DNA of 64,000 bases from an uncultured Bartonella sp. (lineage in GTDB: Bacteria > Pseudomonadota > Alphaproteobacteria > Rhizobiales > Rhizobiaceae). The notes under the pieces are model-generated. The model did no database searches. It was not told the origin of the DNA and saw only the letters and a list, made by a program, of their open reading frames with translations. The translations under genes were made by a program, and so were the position numbers. This document shows, one piece after another, positions 9,968-18,433 of this stretch (position 1 is the stretch's first letter; every line of letters starts with the position of its first letter). The DNA lies in the NCBI GenBank assembly GCA_946478665.1, contig CAMLCZ010000004.1, positions 62,001-126,000 of the forward strand, written 5' to 3'.

Positions 9968-10421
9968 ACCGCCTCTCCCTAGATTATCGTTCTATGAACG
10001 TACTCGCCATTAGTGCAGATAGCTAAAAAAAACGTCAACTAATTTTGCAAGCCTTGTCAATCTCTTTTTAAAAAAGTGTACCAAGTTTATCATGTTTTAT
10101 AAAAATGCTTCATGTGCAAACAATAAACATACGCTACTAAAGATAAATTCCGTAAAAGTTACTAAATGAGCACAATGGATTGTACCATCGATAATGATAG
10201 GTTTTAATTGTCGTTAAGCTATCAGATATCGTTAACGGTTTAACTATGACAATTCATCAAGCTATTTCAAAAAACAACAATAGCAAAAATATAAAATTAT
10301 CCAACTAAATAAAAATACGAGTAGTAGAACTAACCATGTCAACACTAAAGTTTAATTTTTCAGACTTGTCGTAGCTATCTGCGCGTTTTAAATAAGGGCA
10401 TATTTCATTAGGCGTAATTTC
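9968..10421. other. 454-bp divergent intergenic region
   Basis: No credible gene is seen. The stretch is AT-rich and must hold the promoters of the glutamate dehydrogenase (minus) and pdxY (plus). The only inverted repeat I notice is a weak TGATAG/CTATCA pair at 10195-10224. TTAA motifs around 10203-10245 are spaced by four or six bases and so do not fit the CtrA rule of seven. Confidence 0.6.
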
Positions 10422-11309
10422 ATGGCAACTCTTCAAAAATCTGTGCTTGTTATTTCAAGTCACGTTATCCGCGGTTCAGTAGGAACGCGCGTAACCGTTA
10501 ATGCACTAGAACAAATGGGATATCCCGTGTGGGATATGCTGACGGTAACAATGACTTGGCAACCACGTCATGGCATGTCTCACCGCCTTATTGTGCCAAC
10601 ACCAGATTTCACGGTGTGGGCTGACGATATCTTACGCTCACCATGGGCAGGTGAAATTTCGGCTGTTATGACTGGATATTTTGGCAGTGCCGATCAGGTT
10701 TTTGTTACGGCTCATTTGATTGAAGAACTCAAGAAGAAGAATCCAGATCTTATTTTCTTTTGTGATCCTGTTGTCGGTGATGAAGGCGGCCTTTATGTCG
10801 GTGAAGATATTGCACAAAATATTGTAAAATATCTGTTGCCTCTTGCCGATATATTAAAGCCTAATCGTTCAGAACTTGAATGGATAGTTGGCAGAGAATT
10901 GCCAGATAATCATGCCATTATTGGCGCGATCCGAGAATTGGGATGTAAAACAACATTGGTAACATCGGCTTGGCCTTTGTTGAAAAAGTCGACAGGCAAT
11001 TTATTGGTCGATGGACAGACGATTCTTTTAGCGGAACATCCATCTGTCGAAAATCCGGTGAATGGGCTTGGTGACATGACTGGAGCACTATTTTTAGCGC
11101 GGTTATTGGCAGGTGAGAATGAAGAGAATGCCTTAAAATTTGCCACAAGTTCGGTCTATGCGTTGCTTATGGAAACAACAAGACATAATGGCTATGAGCT
11201 CATGTTGGAAAGAGGACTGCTTGATCTCGGACCAATGGAAAATCGTGTAACTTTAAGACATCTTAAAGACAGTGAAAAATTAGCGGAAGTGAAAGTGAAA
11301 TCATTATGA
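10422..11309 (+). CDS. pdxY: Pyridoxal kinase (PdxY/PdxK family)
   Basis: The 295-residue protein belongs to the ribokinase-fold pyridoxal kinases, which phosphorylate pyridoxal with ATP in the B6 salvage pathway. Visible hallmarks are the N-terminal SSHVIRGSVGTRVTVNALEQMG, the FCDPVVGDEGGLYVGEDI strand-loop (FDPVMGD in relatives), LKPNRSELEWIVG, and the C-terminal anion-hole motif in NPVNGLGDMTGALF, where the GxGD aspartate is the catalytic base. The gene overlaps the carbonic anhydrase gene by four bases (ATGA), so the two are translationally coupled. No PdxA/J genes are near. Confidence 0.9.
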   Translation: MATLQKSVLVISSHVIRGSVGTRVTVNALEQMGYPVWDMLTVTMTWQPRHGMSHRLIVPTPDFTVWADDILRSPWAGEISAVMTGYFGSADQVFVTAHLIEELKKKNPDLIFFCDPVVGDEGGLYVGEDIAQNIVKYLLPLADILKPNRSELEWIVGRELPDNHAIIGAIRELGCKTTLVTSAWPLLKKSTGNLLVDGQTILLAEHPSVENPVNGLGDMTGALFLARLLAGENEENALKFATSSVYALLMETTRHNGYELMLERGLLDLGPMENRVTLRHLKDSEKLAEVKVKSL

Positions 11310-11965
11310 TGGATCTGCCAGAACAACTATTAAATGGATATCACAATTTTATGGGAAATCGCTTTTCCAATGAGCGAGATCGCTATAAACAATTGGCACG
11401 CGAGGGGCAAAAACCAGATACCATGGTTATAGCATGTTGTGATTCTCGAACAGCTCCTGAAACGATTTTTGATTCAGAGCCAGGCGAGATATTCGTGATG
11501 AGAAATGTCGCTAATCTGATTCCTCCATTTCACCCGGATAGAGAGTATCACGCAACTTCTGCTGCATTAGAATTTGCAGTCCAATCACTCAAAGTAAAAC
11601 ATATTGTCGTGCTTGGGCACGCATGTTGCGGTGGTATTCGAAATGCTCTTGATCTGGAAAGTGAGCCACTCTCATCGGACGACTTCATTGGTAAATGGAT
11701 GGGTTTGTTAACGCCGGCTGCTGAGGTTGTTGCAGCAAATACGATGATGACATCAATCGAACGTCGCACAGCGCTGGAACGCATATCGATTCGTTATTCA
11801 ATTAGTAATTTGCGCTCGTTTCCATGGTTAAAGCAGCGTGAAGACGCAGGCCAGTTAACACTTCACGGAGCATGGTTTGATATTGAAAGCGGCGAATTGT
11901 GGGTTATGGATAAGCAAACTGGGGATTTTTCCCGTGCTGAATATAATTTTGAAAAAGAAAGTTAA
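11306..11965 (+). CDS. Beta-class carbonic anhydrase
   Basis: The 219-residue protein is a beta-carbonic anhydrase, interconverting CO2 and bicarbonate. Zinc ligands are visible as C44 in CCDSR and H105/C108 in GHACCGG, with the D46-R48 dyad intact. Length is normal for bacterial beta enzymes. Two ATGs in frame (11306 and 11309) are possible; the first overlaps the stop of pdxY. The pair pdxY-carbonic anhydrase forms one transcription unit closed by a strong terminator. Confidence 0.95.
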   Translation: MMDLPEQLLNGYHNFMGNRFSNERDRYKQLAREGQKPDTMVIACCDSRTAPETIFDSEPGEIFVMRNVANLIPPFHPDREYHATSAALEFAVQSLKVKHIVVLGHACCGGIRNALDLESEPLSSDDFIGKWMGLLTPAAEVVAANTMMTSIERRTALERISIRYSISNLRSFPWLKQREDAGQLTLHGAWFDIESGELWVMDKQTGDFSRAEYNFEKES

Positions 11966-11966
11966 A

Positions 11967-11992
11967 AAAAGCCTGCAGAAGCAGGCTTTTGG
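11967..11992 (+). terminator. Rho-independent terminator after the carbonic anhydrase gene
   Basis: Stem AAAAGCCTGC / GCAGGCTTTT with an AGAA tetraloop begins within a few bases of the stop codon. Confidence 0.9.
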
Positions 11993-12014
11993 TTTAACCT
12001 ATAGAAATATATTC

Positions 12015-12833
12015 TTAATTGCCGTCGATTTGTTTACCCATAATGGCGATTGATTGTTGGTAAACGCTTGCTGCATTCCACCCTTGTATGGCAACAAAAT
12101 TTGGTTCTCCTGGTTGATAACCGGCGCCCGTCTTCCATCCATGATTACGCAAGAAATTGAAAGTTGATGCGAGAGCATCAGCTTTAGAATGGATCATGTC
12201 GATATGACCATCGCCATCACCATCAGCACCATAAAGCAGGACATTTTTCGGTAGGAATTGTGTTTGTCCTATTTCACCGTGCATTGCACCAACAGAATTA
12301 GGATCAAAATCACCCCGATCAATGAGCTTTAGCGCAGCGTATAGTTGGTCTGTAAAGAAATCACTCCGGCGGCAGTCATAAGCAAGTGTTGCAACAGCAG
12401 ACAGTGTGTGCTGTTTTCCCATAAACGAACCAAAACTGGTTTCCATGCCCCAAATGGCAATAACAGGACCTGATGCTACACCATATTTGGCCTCGAGTTT
12501 GGCAAATAAAGCAGCATTTTGCTTTTTCATAGCTTTGCCACGGGTAACAATTGTTGATGAACCGCGTTTTTGCATGAATTGTTGTAAACTTAATTTAAAA
12601 CTCTTCTGTCCGCGGTCAGCATTGATTGTTGCTTGAGCATAATGAACATTATTGAGTGCATTGAGAGCCCGTTTTCCAACGCCTTTTGCTGCTGCTTCTT
12701 GTTTTGTGGCTTCCAACCAAGTTTCAAAACCGGCTGACGTATTTCCACATTTAGGAGCTGCGATTGCTGTGCTGGTGATAGCTGCAAATGTTAAACCGAC
12801 AAGGCTAGCCTTTATAGCTGCTTTATAAGACAT
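12015..12833 (-). CDS. Periplasmic lytic murein transglycosylase (MltB/SLT_2 type)
   Basis: The product is about 272 residues with a Sec signal peptide (residues 1-26, cleavage after AIAA in TSTAIAAPKCG). The rest is a short MltB-like domain with the catalytic glutamate in IWGMETSFG, the substrate-groove motif GAMHGEIGQTQFLP and a glycine/aspartate loop DGDGDGHIDM. Such enzymes cleave the MurNAc-GlcNAc bond of peptidoglycan, forming 1,6-anhydro ends. There is no peptidoglycan-binding domain after the catalytic part. I choose the ATG at 12833 over the TTG at 12836 because GAAGGG sits eight bases before it. Confidence 0.92.
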   Translation of the reverse strand: MSYKAAIKASLVGLTFAAITSTAIAAPKCGNTSAGFETWLEATKQEAAAKGVGKRALNALNNVHYAQATINADRGQKSFKLSLQQFMQKRGSSTIVTRGKAMKKQNAALFAKLEAKYGVASGPVIAIWGMETSFGSFMGKQHTLSAVATLAYDCRRSDFFTDQLYAALKLIDRGDFDPNSVGAMHGEIGQTQFLPKNVLLYGADGDGDGHIDMIHSKADALASTFNFLRNHGWKTGAGYQPGEPNFVAIQGWNAASVYQQSIAIMGKQIDGN

Positions 12834-12952
12834 CAAATTTTCCCTTCTCCAGAACCCGTTGGCGCGGGCTAATTATTGTATTCGCCATATAACAACTTCG
12901 GTTGGAAACCAAGCTTAAGATCAAACTTTTCTTACAGAATGTGCTTAAACCA

Positions 12953-12981
12953 TTGACAATGGCAAGGTTTTGCTGTTTTAA
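12953..12981 (+). promoter_or_regulatory. Candidate housekeeping promoter of ffh
   Basis: A perfect -35 hexamer TTGACA (12953-12958) is followed after 17 bases by the weak -10 TTTTAA. Transcription from here would give a leader of about 145 nt before the ffh start codon. Confidence 0.45.
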
Positions 12982-13041
12982 AGTACCAAAAATCTGCGAC
13001 AGGCTTAAAACTTGAAGCCACTGACCGGGACCCTTTGATTG

Positions 13042-13110
13042 GTGTAAATAGATCCCGGAGGTCAACATCCGACAGCGCGATGCGCCCTCGGGTGCATTTG
13101 TTTTTTGTTT
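13042..13110 (+). promoter_or_regulatory. Structured ffh leader with terminator-like hairpin
   Basis: Two hairpins are visible. The first pairs TGACCGGGA with TCCC and GGTCA across a three-base bulge, with a loop of about 22 nt (roughly 13042-13077). The second, ATGCGCC-CTCG-GGTGCAT (13080-13097), is followed at once by a T-rich run TTTGTTTTTTGTTTG and looks like an intrinsic terminator. It lies just 5' of the ffh ribosome binding site (GAGGTAG). Either it ends a short upstream RNA or it attenuates ffh. The second hairpin is seen directly; the regulatory role is inferred. Confidence 0.5.
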
Positions 13111-13133
13111 GTTGATTAGGCACGAGGTAGACA

Positions 13134-14678
13134 ATGTTTGAGTCCTTACAGGAGCGGTTGGGTTCCATTCTGAATAATCTGACTGGGCGAGGTGCCTTGT
13201 CAGAGCAGGATGTATCTGCTGCACTTCGTGAAGTTCGTCGTGCATTGATCGAAGCTGATGTTGCATTGGACGTTGTTCGTTCGTTTACCGATCGTGTTCG
13301 TGAAAAGGCTGTTGGCGCCAATATTCTAAAATCCATCAAACCAGGACAGATGGTTGTTAAAATCGTCCACGATGAATTGGTGGAAATGTTGGGAACAGAA
13401 GGTGTCACGATAGACCTTAATGCTCCTGCGCCAGTTGTTATTATGATGGTTGGCTTGCAAGGGTCGGGTAAAACGACCACTTCGGCAAAAATTGCCAAGC
13501 GACTGGTTGAGAAACAAAATAAAAAAGTTTTAATGGCTTCGTTGGATACACGTCGTCCAGCAGCCCAAGAACAATTGCGTCAACTTGGTGAACAGATTCA
13601 TGTTCCAACCTTACCAATCATTGCAGAACAGACGCCCGTAGATATTGCTGCTCGTGCCGTTCAGGCTGCAAAACTGGGTGGTCAGGATGTAGTTATTCTC
13701 GATACAGCAGGACGTACGCATATTGATGAGCCTCTTATGGTCGAGATGGCTGAAATCAAGGCTAATTCGACACCGCATGAAATATTGCTTGTTGCAGATA
13801 GCTTGACGGGTCAAGATGCGGTTAATCTGGCACGGTCGTTTGATGAACGTGTTGGCATTACAGGTATTGTCCTCACACGTATGGACGGTGACGGGCGTGG
13901 CGGTGCAGCACTTTCTATGCGTGCTGTTACGGGTAAGCCTATCAAGGCGATTGCCACCGGCGAAAAAATGGAGGCATTGGAAGAGTTCTATCCGCGTCGT
14001 ATCGCCGATCGTATTCTTGGCATGGGTGATATTGTTTCTCTGGTGGAAAAAGCTGCAGAAACAATTGATCAGGAAAAAGCTGCTGCTCTTGCTAAAAAAA
14101 TGCAAAAAGGCAAGTTTGATTTAAGCGACTTGGCTGAGCAGCTTAAACAAATGAAAAAACTTGGTGGTATGGGCGGTATCATGGGAATGTTGCCCGGTAT
14201 CGGTAAGATGAAAGACCAGATAGCCGCTGCTGGACTTGACGATAATCTCTTTGACCGACAATTGGCAATTATATCGTCAATGACTAGAGCTGAGCGCGAG
14301 AATCCAGATATCTTAAAGCATAGCCGTAAACAGCGCATTGCCAAAGGTTCAGGAACAAATGCGGCTGAAATCAACAAGTTGTTAAAAATGCATCGCCAAA
14401 TGGCCGACATGATGAAAATGATGGGCGGTAAGAGCAAAGGTGGCTTGATGCAGAAAATGATGGGTGGCTTGGGTTCTAAGTTAGGATTGGGCGGTTTCGG
14501 TGGTGGTATGCCGGATTTGTCATCTATGGATCCAAAGCAACTAGAAAAGTTACAAAAACAGGCGGAAAGTGCGGGGCTAGCAGACAAACTCCCTGGACTT
14601 GGAGGAGGGGCACTTCCAGGACTTCCTAATAGTGCGCCAAAACTTCCTGGTCTGCCTGGTTTACCTAAGAAAAGATAA
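13134..14678 (+). CDS. ffh: Signal recognition particle protein (SRP54 GTPase)
   Basis: The 514-residue protein is the SRP GTPase that binds signal sequences with the 4.5S RNA and docks with FtsY. The N domain covers residues 1-95. The G domain has the P-loop GLQGSGKTTT at 107-116, DTRRPAAQEQL, DTAGRTHID and TRMDGDGRGGAAL. The methionine-rich M domain starts near 320 (GGMGGIMGMLPG) and contains the SGTNAAEINKLL RNA-binding helix; the C-terminus is a glycine/proline-rich tail (LPGLPNSAPKLPGLPGLP), longer than in E. coli. The downstream chorismate mutase gene starts four bases after the stop. Confidence 0.98.
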   Translation: MFESLQERLGSILNNLTGRGALSEQDVSAALREVRRALIEADVALDVVRSFTDRVREKAVGANILKSIKPGQMVVKIVHDELVEMLGTEGVTIDLNAPAPVVIMMVGLQGSGKTTTSAKIAKRLVEKQNKKVLMASLDTRRPAAQEQLRQLGEQIHVPTLPIIAEQTPVDIAARAVQAAKLGGQDVVILDTAGRTHIDEPLMVEMAEIKANSTPHEILLVADSLTGQDAVNLARSFDERVGITGIVLTRMDGDGRGGAALSMRAVTGKPIKAIATGEKMEALEEFYPRRIADRILGMGDIVSLVEKAAETIDQEKAAALAKKMQKGKFDLSDLAEQLKQMKKLGGMGGIMGMLPGIGKMKDQIAAAGLDDNLFDRQLAIISSMTRAERENPDILKHSRKQRIAKGSGTNAAEINKLLKMHRQMADMMKMMGGKSKGGLMQKMMGGLGSKLGLGGFGGGMPDLSSMDPKQLEKLQKQAESAGLADKLPGLGGGALPGLPNSAPKLPGLPGLPKKR

Positions 14679-14682
14679 TAGA

Positions 14683-14988
14683 ATGACGGATACGAAGATT
14701 CCAGACGAACTTTTGCGCTTGCGCGCTTCAATCGATAATTTTGATGCAGCTTTGATTCATATCCTTGCTGAGAGATTTCGTTGTACAAAGGCAGTTGGCG
14801 TGTTGAAAGCGAAGTTTAATCTTCCACCGGCAGATCCTGCCCGTGAAGAACGTCAGGTTGCGCGTTTGCGCAAACTTGCGGAAGAAAGTCATCTTGATCC
14901 TGATTTTGCGGAAAAATTTCTTAATTTTATTGTTAAAGAAGTTATCCGTCATCACGTAGATACAGCCGCTAGAATACAAAATAAGTAG
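14683..14988 (+). CDS. AroQ-type chorismate mutase
   Basis: The ORF track starts at 14599 inside ffh, but the real start is the ATG at 14683, giving a 101-residue protein. It is an all-helical AroQ domain: LRLRASIDNFDAALIHILAERF with the first-helix arginine, VGVLKAK and the C-terminal helix VIRHH. It converts chorismate to prephenate for phenylalanine and tyrosine. Its location between ffh and rpsP is the standard rhizobial order. Spacing of four bases from ffh suggests translational coupling; there is no strong ribosome binding site of its own. Confidence 0.9.
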   Translation: MTDTKIPDELLRLRASIDNFDAALIHILAERFRCTKAVGVLKAKFNLPPADPAREERQVARLRKLAEESHLDPDFAEKFLNFIVKEVIRHHVDTAARIQNK

Positions 14989-15072
14989 GATAAAAATCAC
15001 CCGAACATGTGTTTCAAGCAAAACGTTATTTAACCAATTGGTAAAGCCAAAACCGACAATAGGAGATATAAT

Positions 15073-15462
15073 ATGTCATTGAAAATTCGCCTGTCACGTG
15101 CAGGTTCTAAAAAGCGCCCTTACTATCACATTGTTATCGCTGATGTTCGCAGTCCACGTGACGGCCGTTTTATTGAACGTGTTGGCGCTTGGAACCCAAT
15201 GTTGCCAAGTGACGGTGAACGCGTAAAGCTTAACGTTGAACGCATTCAATATTGGTTGGGACACGGTGCTTTGCCGACAGATCGTGTATTGCGTTTTCTT
15301 GATAGCGCAGGTCTTGCCAAGCGTAAAACACGCAATAACCCAAATAAAGCTGTTCCAGGTAAAAAAGCTCAAGAGCGTTTAGCTGCTGCTAAACAGGCGG
15401 AAGAAGAAGCTAAGGCAGCAGCTGCTGCTCCTGCTGAAGAAGCTGCAGCACCAACAGAATAA
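15073..15462 (+). CDS. rpsP: 30S ribosomal protein S16
   Basis: The 129-residue protein has the conserved S16 core ([35 protein letters not shown]) followed by a lysine/alanine/glutamate-rich tail of about 40 residues, as in many alphaproteobacteria. A strong AGGAGAT site precedes the ATG. In most Hyphomicrobiales rpsP leads into rimM-trmD-rplS; here it is followed by its own terminator, and those genes lie about 17.5 kb downstream. Confidence 0.98.
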   Translation: MSLKIRLSRAGSKKRPYYHIVIADVRSPRDGRFIERVGAWNPMLPSDGERVKLNVERIQYWLGHGALPTDRVLRFLDSAGLAKRKTRNNPNKAVPGKKAQERLAAAKQAEEEAKAAAAAPAEEAAAPTE

Positions 15463-15510
15463 GAATATTCACAGGGCCGATAGGTTCGTGTTTATCAATA
15501 TAAAGTTTAA

Positions 15511-15541
15511 AAAAACGGGCAAAATATTGTCCGTTTTTTAT
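15511..15541 (+). terminator. Rho-independent terminator after rpsP
   Basis: A ten-pair stem AAAAACGGGC / GTCCGTTTTT with one G-U pair and an eight-base loop ends in a T-run. It closes the ffh-chorismate mutase-rpsP unit. Confidence 0.88.
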
Positions 15542-15614
15542 TTGCACCATTGTTTAGATAAGAACGATTGATCTATAGATTTTTATATCAAGTATCGGCG
15601 TTTTAGCCTCCGAT

Positions 15615-15821
15615 TTAAAAATCGATTGCACGCCCTTTGATTTCCCAATCGCCATATCGTGATGGGTCGCTACCACCGCGACCACCGATTTCTTTTGGCT
15701 GATTATTTTCGTGTGCTTTTTGCCGCCGTTCAGCAGCTTCTGCCAAAGCGCGAAGAGCAGCGGCAGGTAGCGCCTGTTTTTCGGTTTCAGTTTTCTTTTC
15801 GTTTGTTTTGTTATCGGTCAT
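15615..15821 (-). CDS. DUF1674 / SDHAF4-like succinate dehydrogenase assembly factor
   Basis: The 68-residue protein ends in GGRGGSDPSRYGDWEIKGRAIDF, the diagnostic C-terminal motif of DUF1674, the family that includes mitochondrial SDHAF4 (Sdh8). In mitochondria SDHAF4 binds flavinylated SdhA and promotes assembly with SdhB; a bacterial role is inferred by homology. The N-terminal half is charged and probably disordered. It has an AAGGT site five bases before the ATG. The sdhCDAB operon lies 22 kb away in this same window. Confidence 0.9.
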   Translation of the reverse strand: MTDNKTNEKKTETEKQALPAAALRALAEAAERRQKAHENNQPKEIGGRGGSDPSRYGDWEIKGRAIDF

Positions 15822-15905
15822 TTTTTACCTTGTTTTCCATTGCACAAAAGGAAAATGTTCACCATCATATAGAAACAAATATGCGTTATATTGGAGTTGT
15901 TGACA

Positions 15906-16862
15906 ATGAATTTTATGCGAACCGCTATATTACTGGCGTTTATGACAGCGCTATTTATGGGGGTTGGTTACCTGATTGGCGGCAGCAGTGGCATGATTAT
16001 CGCGCTGTTAATGGCCGCAGGTATGAATCTGTTTTCTTATTGGAATTCAGATAAAATGGTTTTGAGCATGTATGGTGCGCAACAGGTTGATGCACATTCA
16101 GCTCCCGAATATTATAGAATTGTTAGCGATCTTGCGCGCAAAGCAGGACTACCTCAGCCAAAAATTTTCATTATTGATAATCCGCAACCAAACGCTTTTG
16201 CAACGGGGCGCAATCCAGACAATGCTTCAGTAGCGGCAACAACGGGTTTGCTAGAGATTTTAAGTCCGGAAGAACTCGCAGGCGTCATGGCACACGAGCT
16301 ATCGCATGTACAAAATCATGATACATTGACAATGACGATTACAGCAACAATTGCGGGTGCAATTTCTATGCTCGGTAATTTTGCATTATTTATGGGAAGT
16401 GGCAACCGCGACTCTAACGGTAATTCTCATCCTCTCGGTATGCTCGGAACCATTATTGCTATGGTTGTTGCGCCATTTGCGGCTATGCTTGTACAAATGG
16501 CAATTAGTCGAACGCGAGAATATGCGGCGGATAAACGCGGCGGACAAATATGTGGCAATCCACTCTGGTTAGCGTCAGCATTGAATAAAATTGCTCGGGG
16601 TGTTCATGCAGTTGAAAATGAAGAAGCAGAACACAATCCTGCTACGGCACATATGTTCATCATTAATCCACTGAATGGGAGTGGAGCTGATAATCTCTTT
16701 TCTACTCACCCAGCGACAGAAAACAGAATAGCAGCTTTACGCAAGCAGGCTGAAGAGATGAATATTCATATGACAAGTGGAAGCCCACGTGAAACTATGC
16801 GCCGAACAGTTGAACGTCCAAGCTGGATGAGCAATAACACACCAAAAGGTCCATGGTCATAA
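15906..16862 (+). CDS. htpX: Membrane zinc metalloprotease HtpX
   Basis: The 318-residue inner-membrane M48 peptidase takes part in quality control of membrane proteins. There are two N-terminal membrane segments (about 5-22 and 28-45), the zinc motif HELSH at 130-134 with the third-ligand helix [13 protein letters not shown], and two further hydrophobic stretches between them. The ORF track begins at a TTG at 15891, but that codon is part of the ribosome binding site TTGGAG; the ATG at 15906 is nine bases downstream and matches family N-termini. Only ten bases separate it from rsmB, so the two are co-transcribed. Confidence 0.95.
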   Translation: MNFMRTAILLAFMTALFMGVGYLIGGSSGMIIALLMAAGMNLFSYWNSDKMVLSMYGAQQVDAHSAPEYYRIVSDLARKAGLPQPKIFIIDNPQPNAFATGRNPDNASVAATTGLLEILSPEELAGVMAHELSHVQNHDTLTMTITATIAGAISMLGNFALFMGSGNRDSNGNSHPLGMLGTIIAMVVAPFAAMLVQMAISRTREYAADKRGGQICGNPLWLASALNKIARGVHAVENEEAEHNPATAHMFIINPLNGSGADNLFSTHPATENRIAALRKQAEEMNIHMTSGSPRETMRRTVERPSWMSNNTPKGPWS

Positions 16863-16872
16863 AGGTTTCATA

Positions 16873-18225
16873 TTGAAAAAGTTAGTTAAAGGGCAAATGT
16901 CCCAATCAAACGTACCGGGACTTGCTGTCAGGCAAGTTGGGGCACGTTTTCTAAGCGCGGTTATCGATAAAAAGACGTCATTGGATGGACTAATCGATAA
17001 CGAACATGGGCACCCACAATATTTGGCATTAGAAGGTCGTGATAGAGCTTTATGTCGGGCGATTTTAGGTGCGGCCTTACGTCATAGATCTGTTATCTCG
17101 GCTGCTTTGGATCGTTTTCTTGATAGGTCTTTGCCCCAAAACGCTTTATCTTTAGCGCATCTTCTTCATGTTGGAGTAGCTCAGGTTCTTTATCTTGATG
17201 TTCCAGATCATGCAGCAATAGACTTGGCTGTCACAGCAGCAAAATGTGATCCACGTAATAAGAGGTTTTCCGGATTGGTTAACGCATTGCTTCGCAAAAT
17301 TGCTCAGCATGCTGATGCCATTCGATTGCAATCAGAATCATCCAAGAATATTCCTGATTGGTTTTTATCTTTATTGACGCGGAATTATGGTAAAGAAAAA
17401 GCAGAGGCGATTATTGCCGCACAAGAGATTGAACCGCCCATTGATATAACGGTGAAAGATAATACTGCTGTTTGGGCTCGGAAACTGAATGGTACACTTC
17501 TTCCAAATGGATCAGTAAGACTGGGCGATTTTACTGGATCTTTAACCGAACTTGAGGGTTATGCTGAAGGGGCATGGTGGGTACAAGATGTGGCTGCATC
17601 ACTGCCGGCACGTTTGTTTGGAAATATTAAAGGTAAACGTGTTGGTGATCTTTGTGCAGCACCTGGAGGAAAAACTGCAGAGCTTGCTATTCAAGGAGCG
17701 CAGGTAACGGCAATAGATCTATCAGAAAATCGTTTGAGGCGTTTAAGAAAAAACATGGAACGGCTGGGATTGCAGGTCGAAACATGGGCAGGAAATTTAA
17801 AAGATTATCACCCTGAAAAGCTTTTTGATGCTGTTCTTCTTGATGCACCATGTTCATCCACCGGCACAATCCGGCGCCACCCCGATATCTTATGGACAAA
17901 AAATTATAACGATATTGTCAAATTGGCAGGGTTACAATTCGAGTTGTTGAATGCTGCTATTGAGCTTGTCGAAAAAGATGGAATTATTGTTTTTGCCAAT
18001 TGTTCGTTAGCGCGTGAAGAAGGTGAAGAAATGGTAGAAAAAGTACTTTCTGCACGCAAGGATATCGAACTGATCCCTATTATGGCCGATGAAGTTGGTG
18101 GTATGGACGACATTTTGACAGAGAATGGAACCTTGCGAACAACGCCAGCCAATTTGCAAGGTGAAATACCTGAAATGTCGGGTATGGACGGATTTTTTGC
18201 AGCGCGGTTTCGTAAAATATTATGA
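16873..18225 (+). CDS. rsmB: 16S rRNA m5C967 methyltransferase RsmB
   Basis: The 450-residue protein has an N-terminal NusB-like RNA-binding domain (about 20-160; HLLHVGVAQVLYLDVPDHAAID) and a C-terminal Rossmann methyltransferase. SAM motif I is LCAAPGGKTAEL, motif IV with one catalytic cysteine is DAPCSSTGTIRRHPD and motif VI with the nucleophile is ANCSLAREEGE. It methylates C967 of 16S rRNA. The start is a TTG at 16873 with AAAGG seven bases upstream; an ATG eight codons later (16897) is the alternative. Confidence 0.93.
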   Translation: MKKLVKGQMSQSNVPGLAVRQVGARFLSAVIDKKTSLDGLIDNEHGHPQYLALEGRDRALCRAILGAALRHRSVISAALDRFLDRSLPQNALSLAHLLHVGVAQVLYLDVPDHAAIDLAVTAAKCDPRNKRFSGLVNALLRKIAQHADAIRLQSESSKNIPDWFLSLLTRNYGKEKAEAIIAAQEIEPPIDITVKDNTAVWARKLNGTLLPNGSVRLGDFTGSLTELEGYAEGAWWVQDVAASLPARLFGNIKGKRVGDLCAAPGGKTAELAIQGAQVTAIDLSENRLRRLRKNMERLGLQVETWAGNLKDYHPEKLFDAVLLDAPCSSTGTIRRHPDILWTKNYNDIVKLAGLQFELLNAAIELVEKDGIIVFANCSLAREEGEEMVEKVLSARKDIELIPIMADEVGGMDDILTENGTLRTTPANLQGEIPEMSGMDGFFAARFRKIL

Positions 18226-18433
18226 ATTGGGTATGGTATTTTCAAAAAAATGTTTGTTTTCTATAGAATTCAAGCATCTATCATAACCAATTTTGTCTAT
18301 ACTAGGGATATGCTTGTAATTGCTAATAGCAATAACTAAATTTGGTTATTGGCTTTGTTATGACCGCTCATTAACCAAACATTCACCTTAATCATAGAAA
18401 ATATCCATAGTGCAAAACTATGGAGATCAAATC

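Larger units (their letters stand above)
12834..13133. other. Divergent region and long ffh leader
   Basis: This 300-bp gap holds no convincing gene; minus-strand ORFs running in from ffh are shadows. It carries the transglycosylase promoter side on the left, a TTGACA element at 12953 and a structured leader ahead of ffh, described separately. Confidence 0.6.

Noticed and set aside
10203-10245. Clustered TTAA motifs before pdxY as CtrA boxes
   Set aside because: Spacings are six and four bases rather than seven.
12823-13517. Minus-strand ORFs overlapping the ffh start and leader
   Set aside because: They mirror ffh codons and have no recognisable domain; ffh is certain on the other strand.
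14069-14788. 239-residue minus-strand ORF opposite the ffh M domain
   Set aside because: It is the complement of the Gly/Met/Pro-rich ffh tail, has low complexity and no ribosome binding site or family features.
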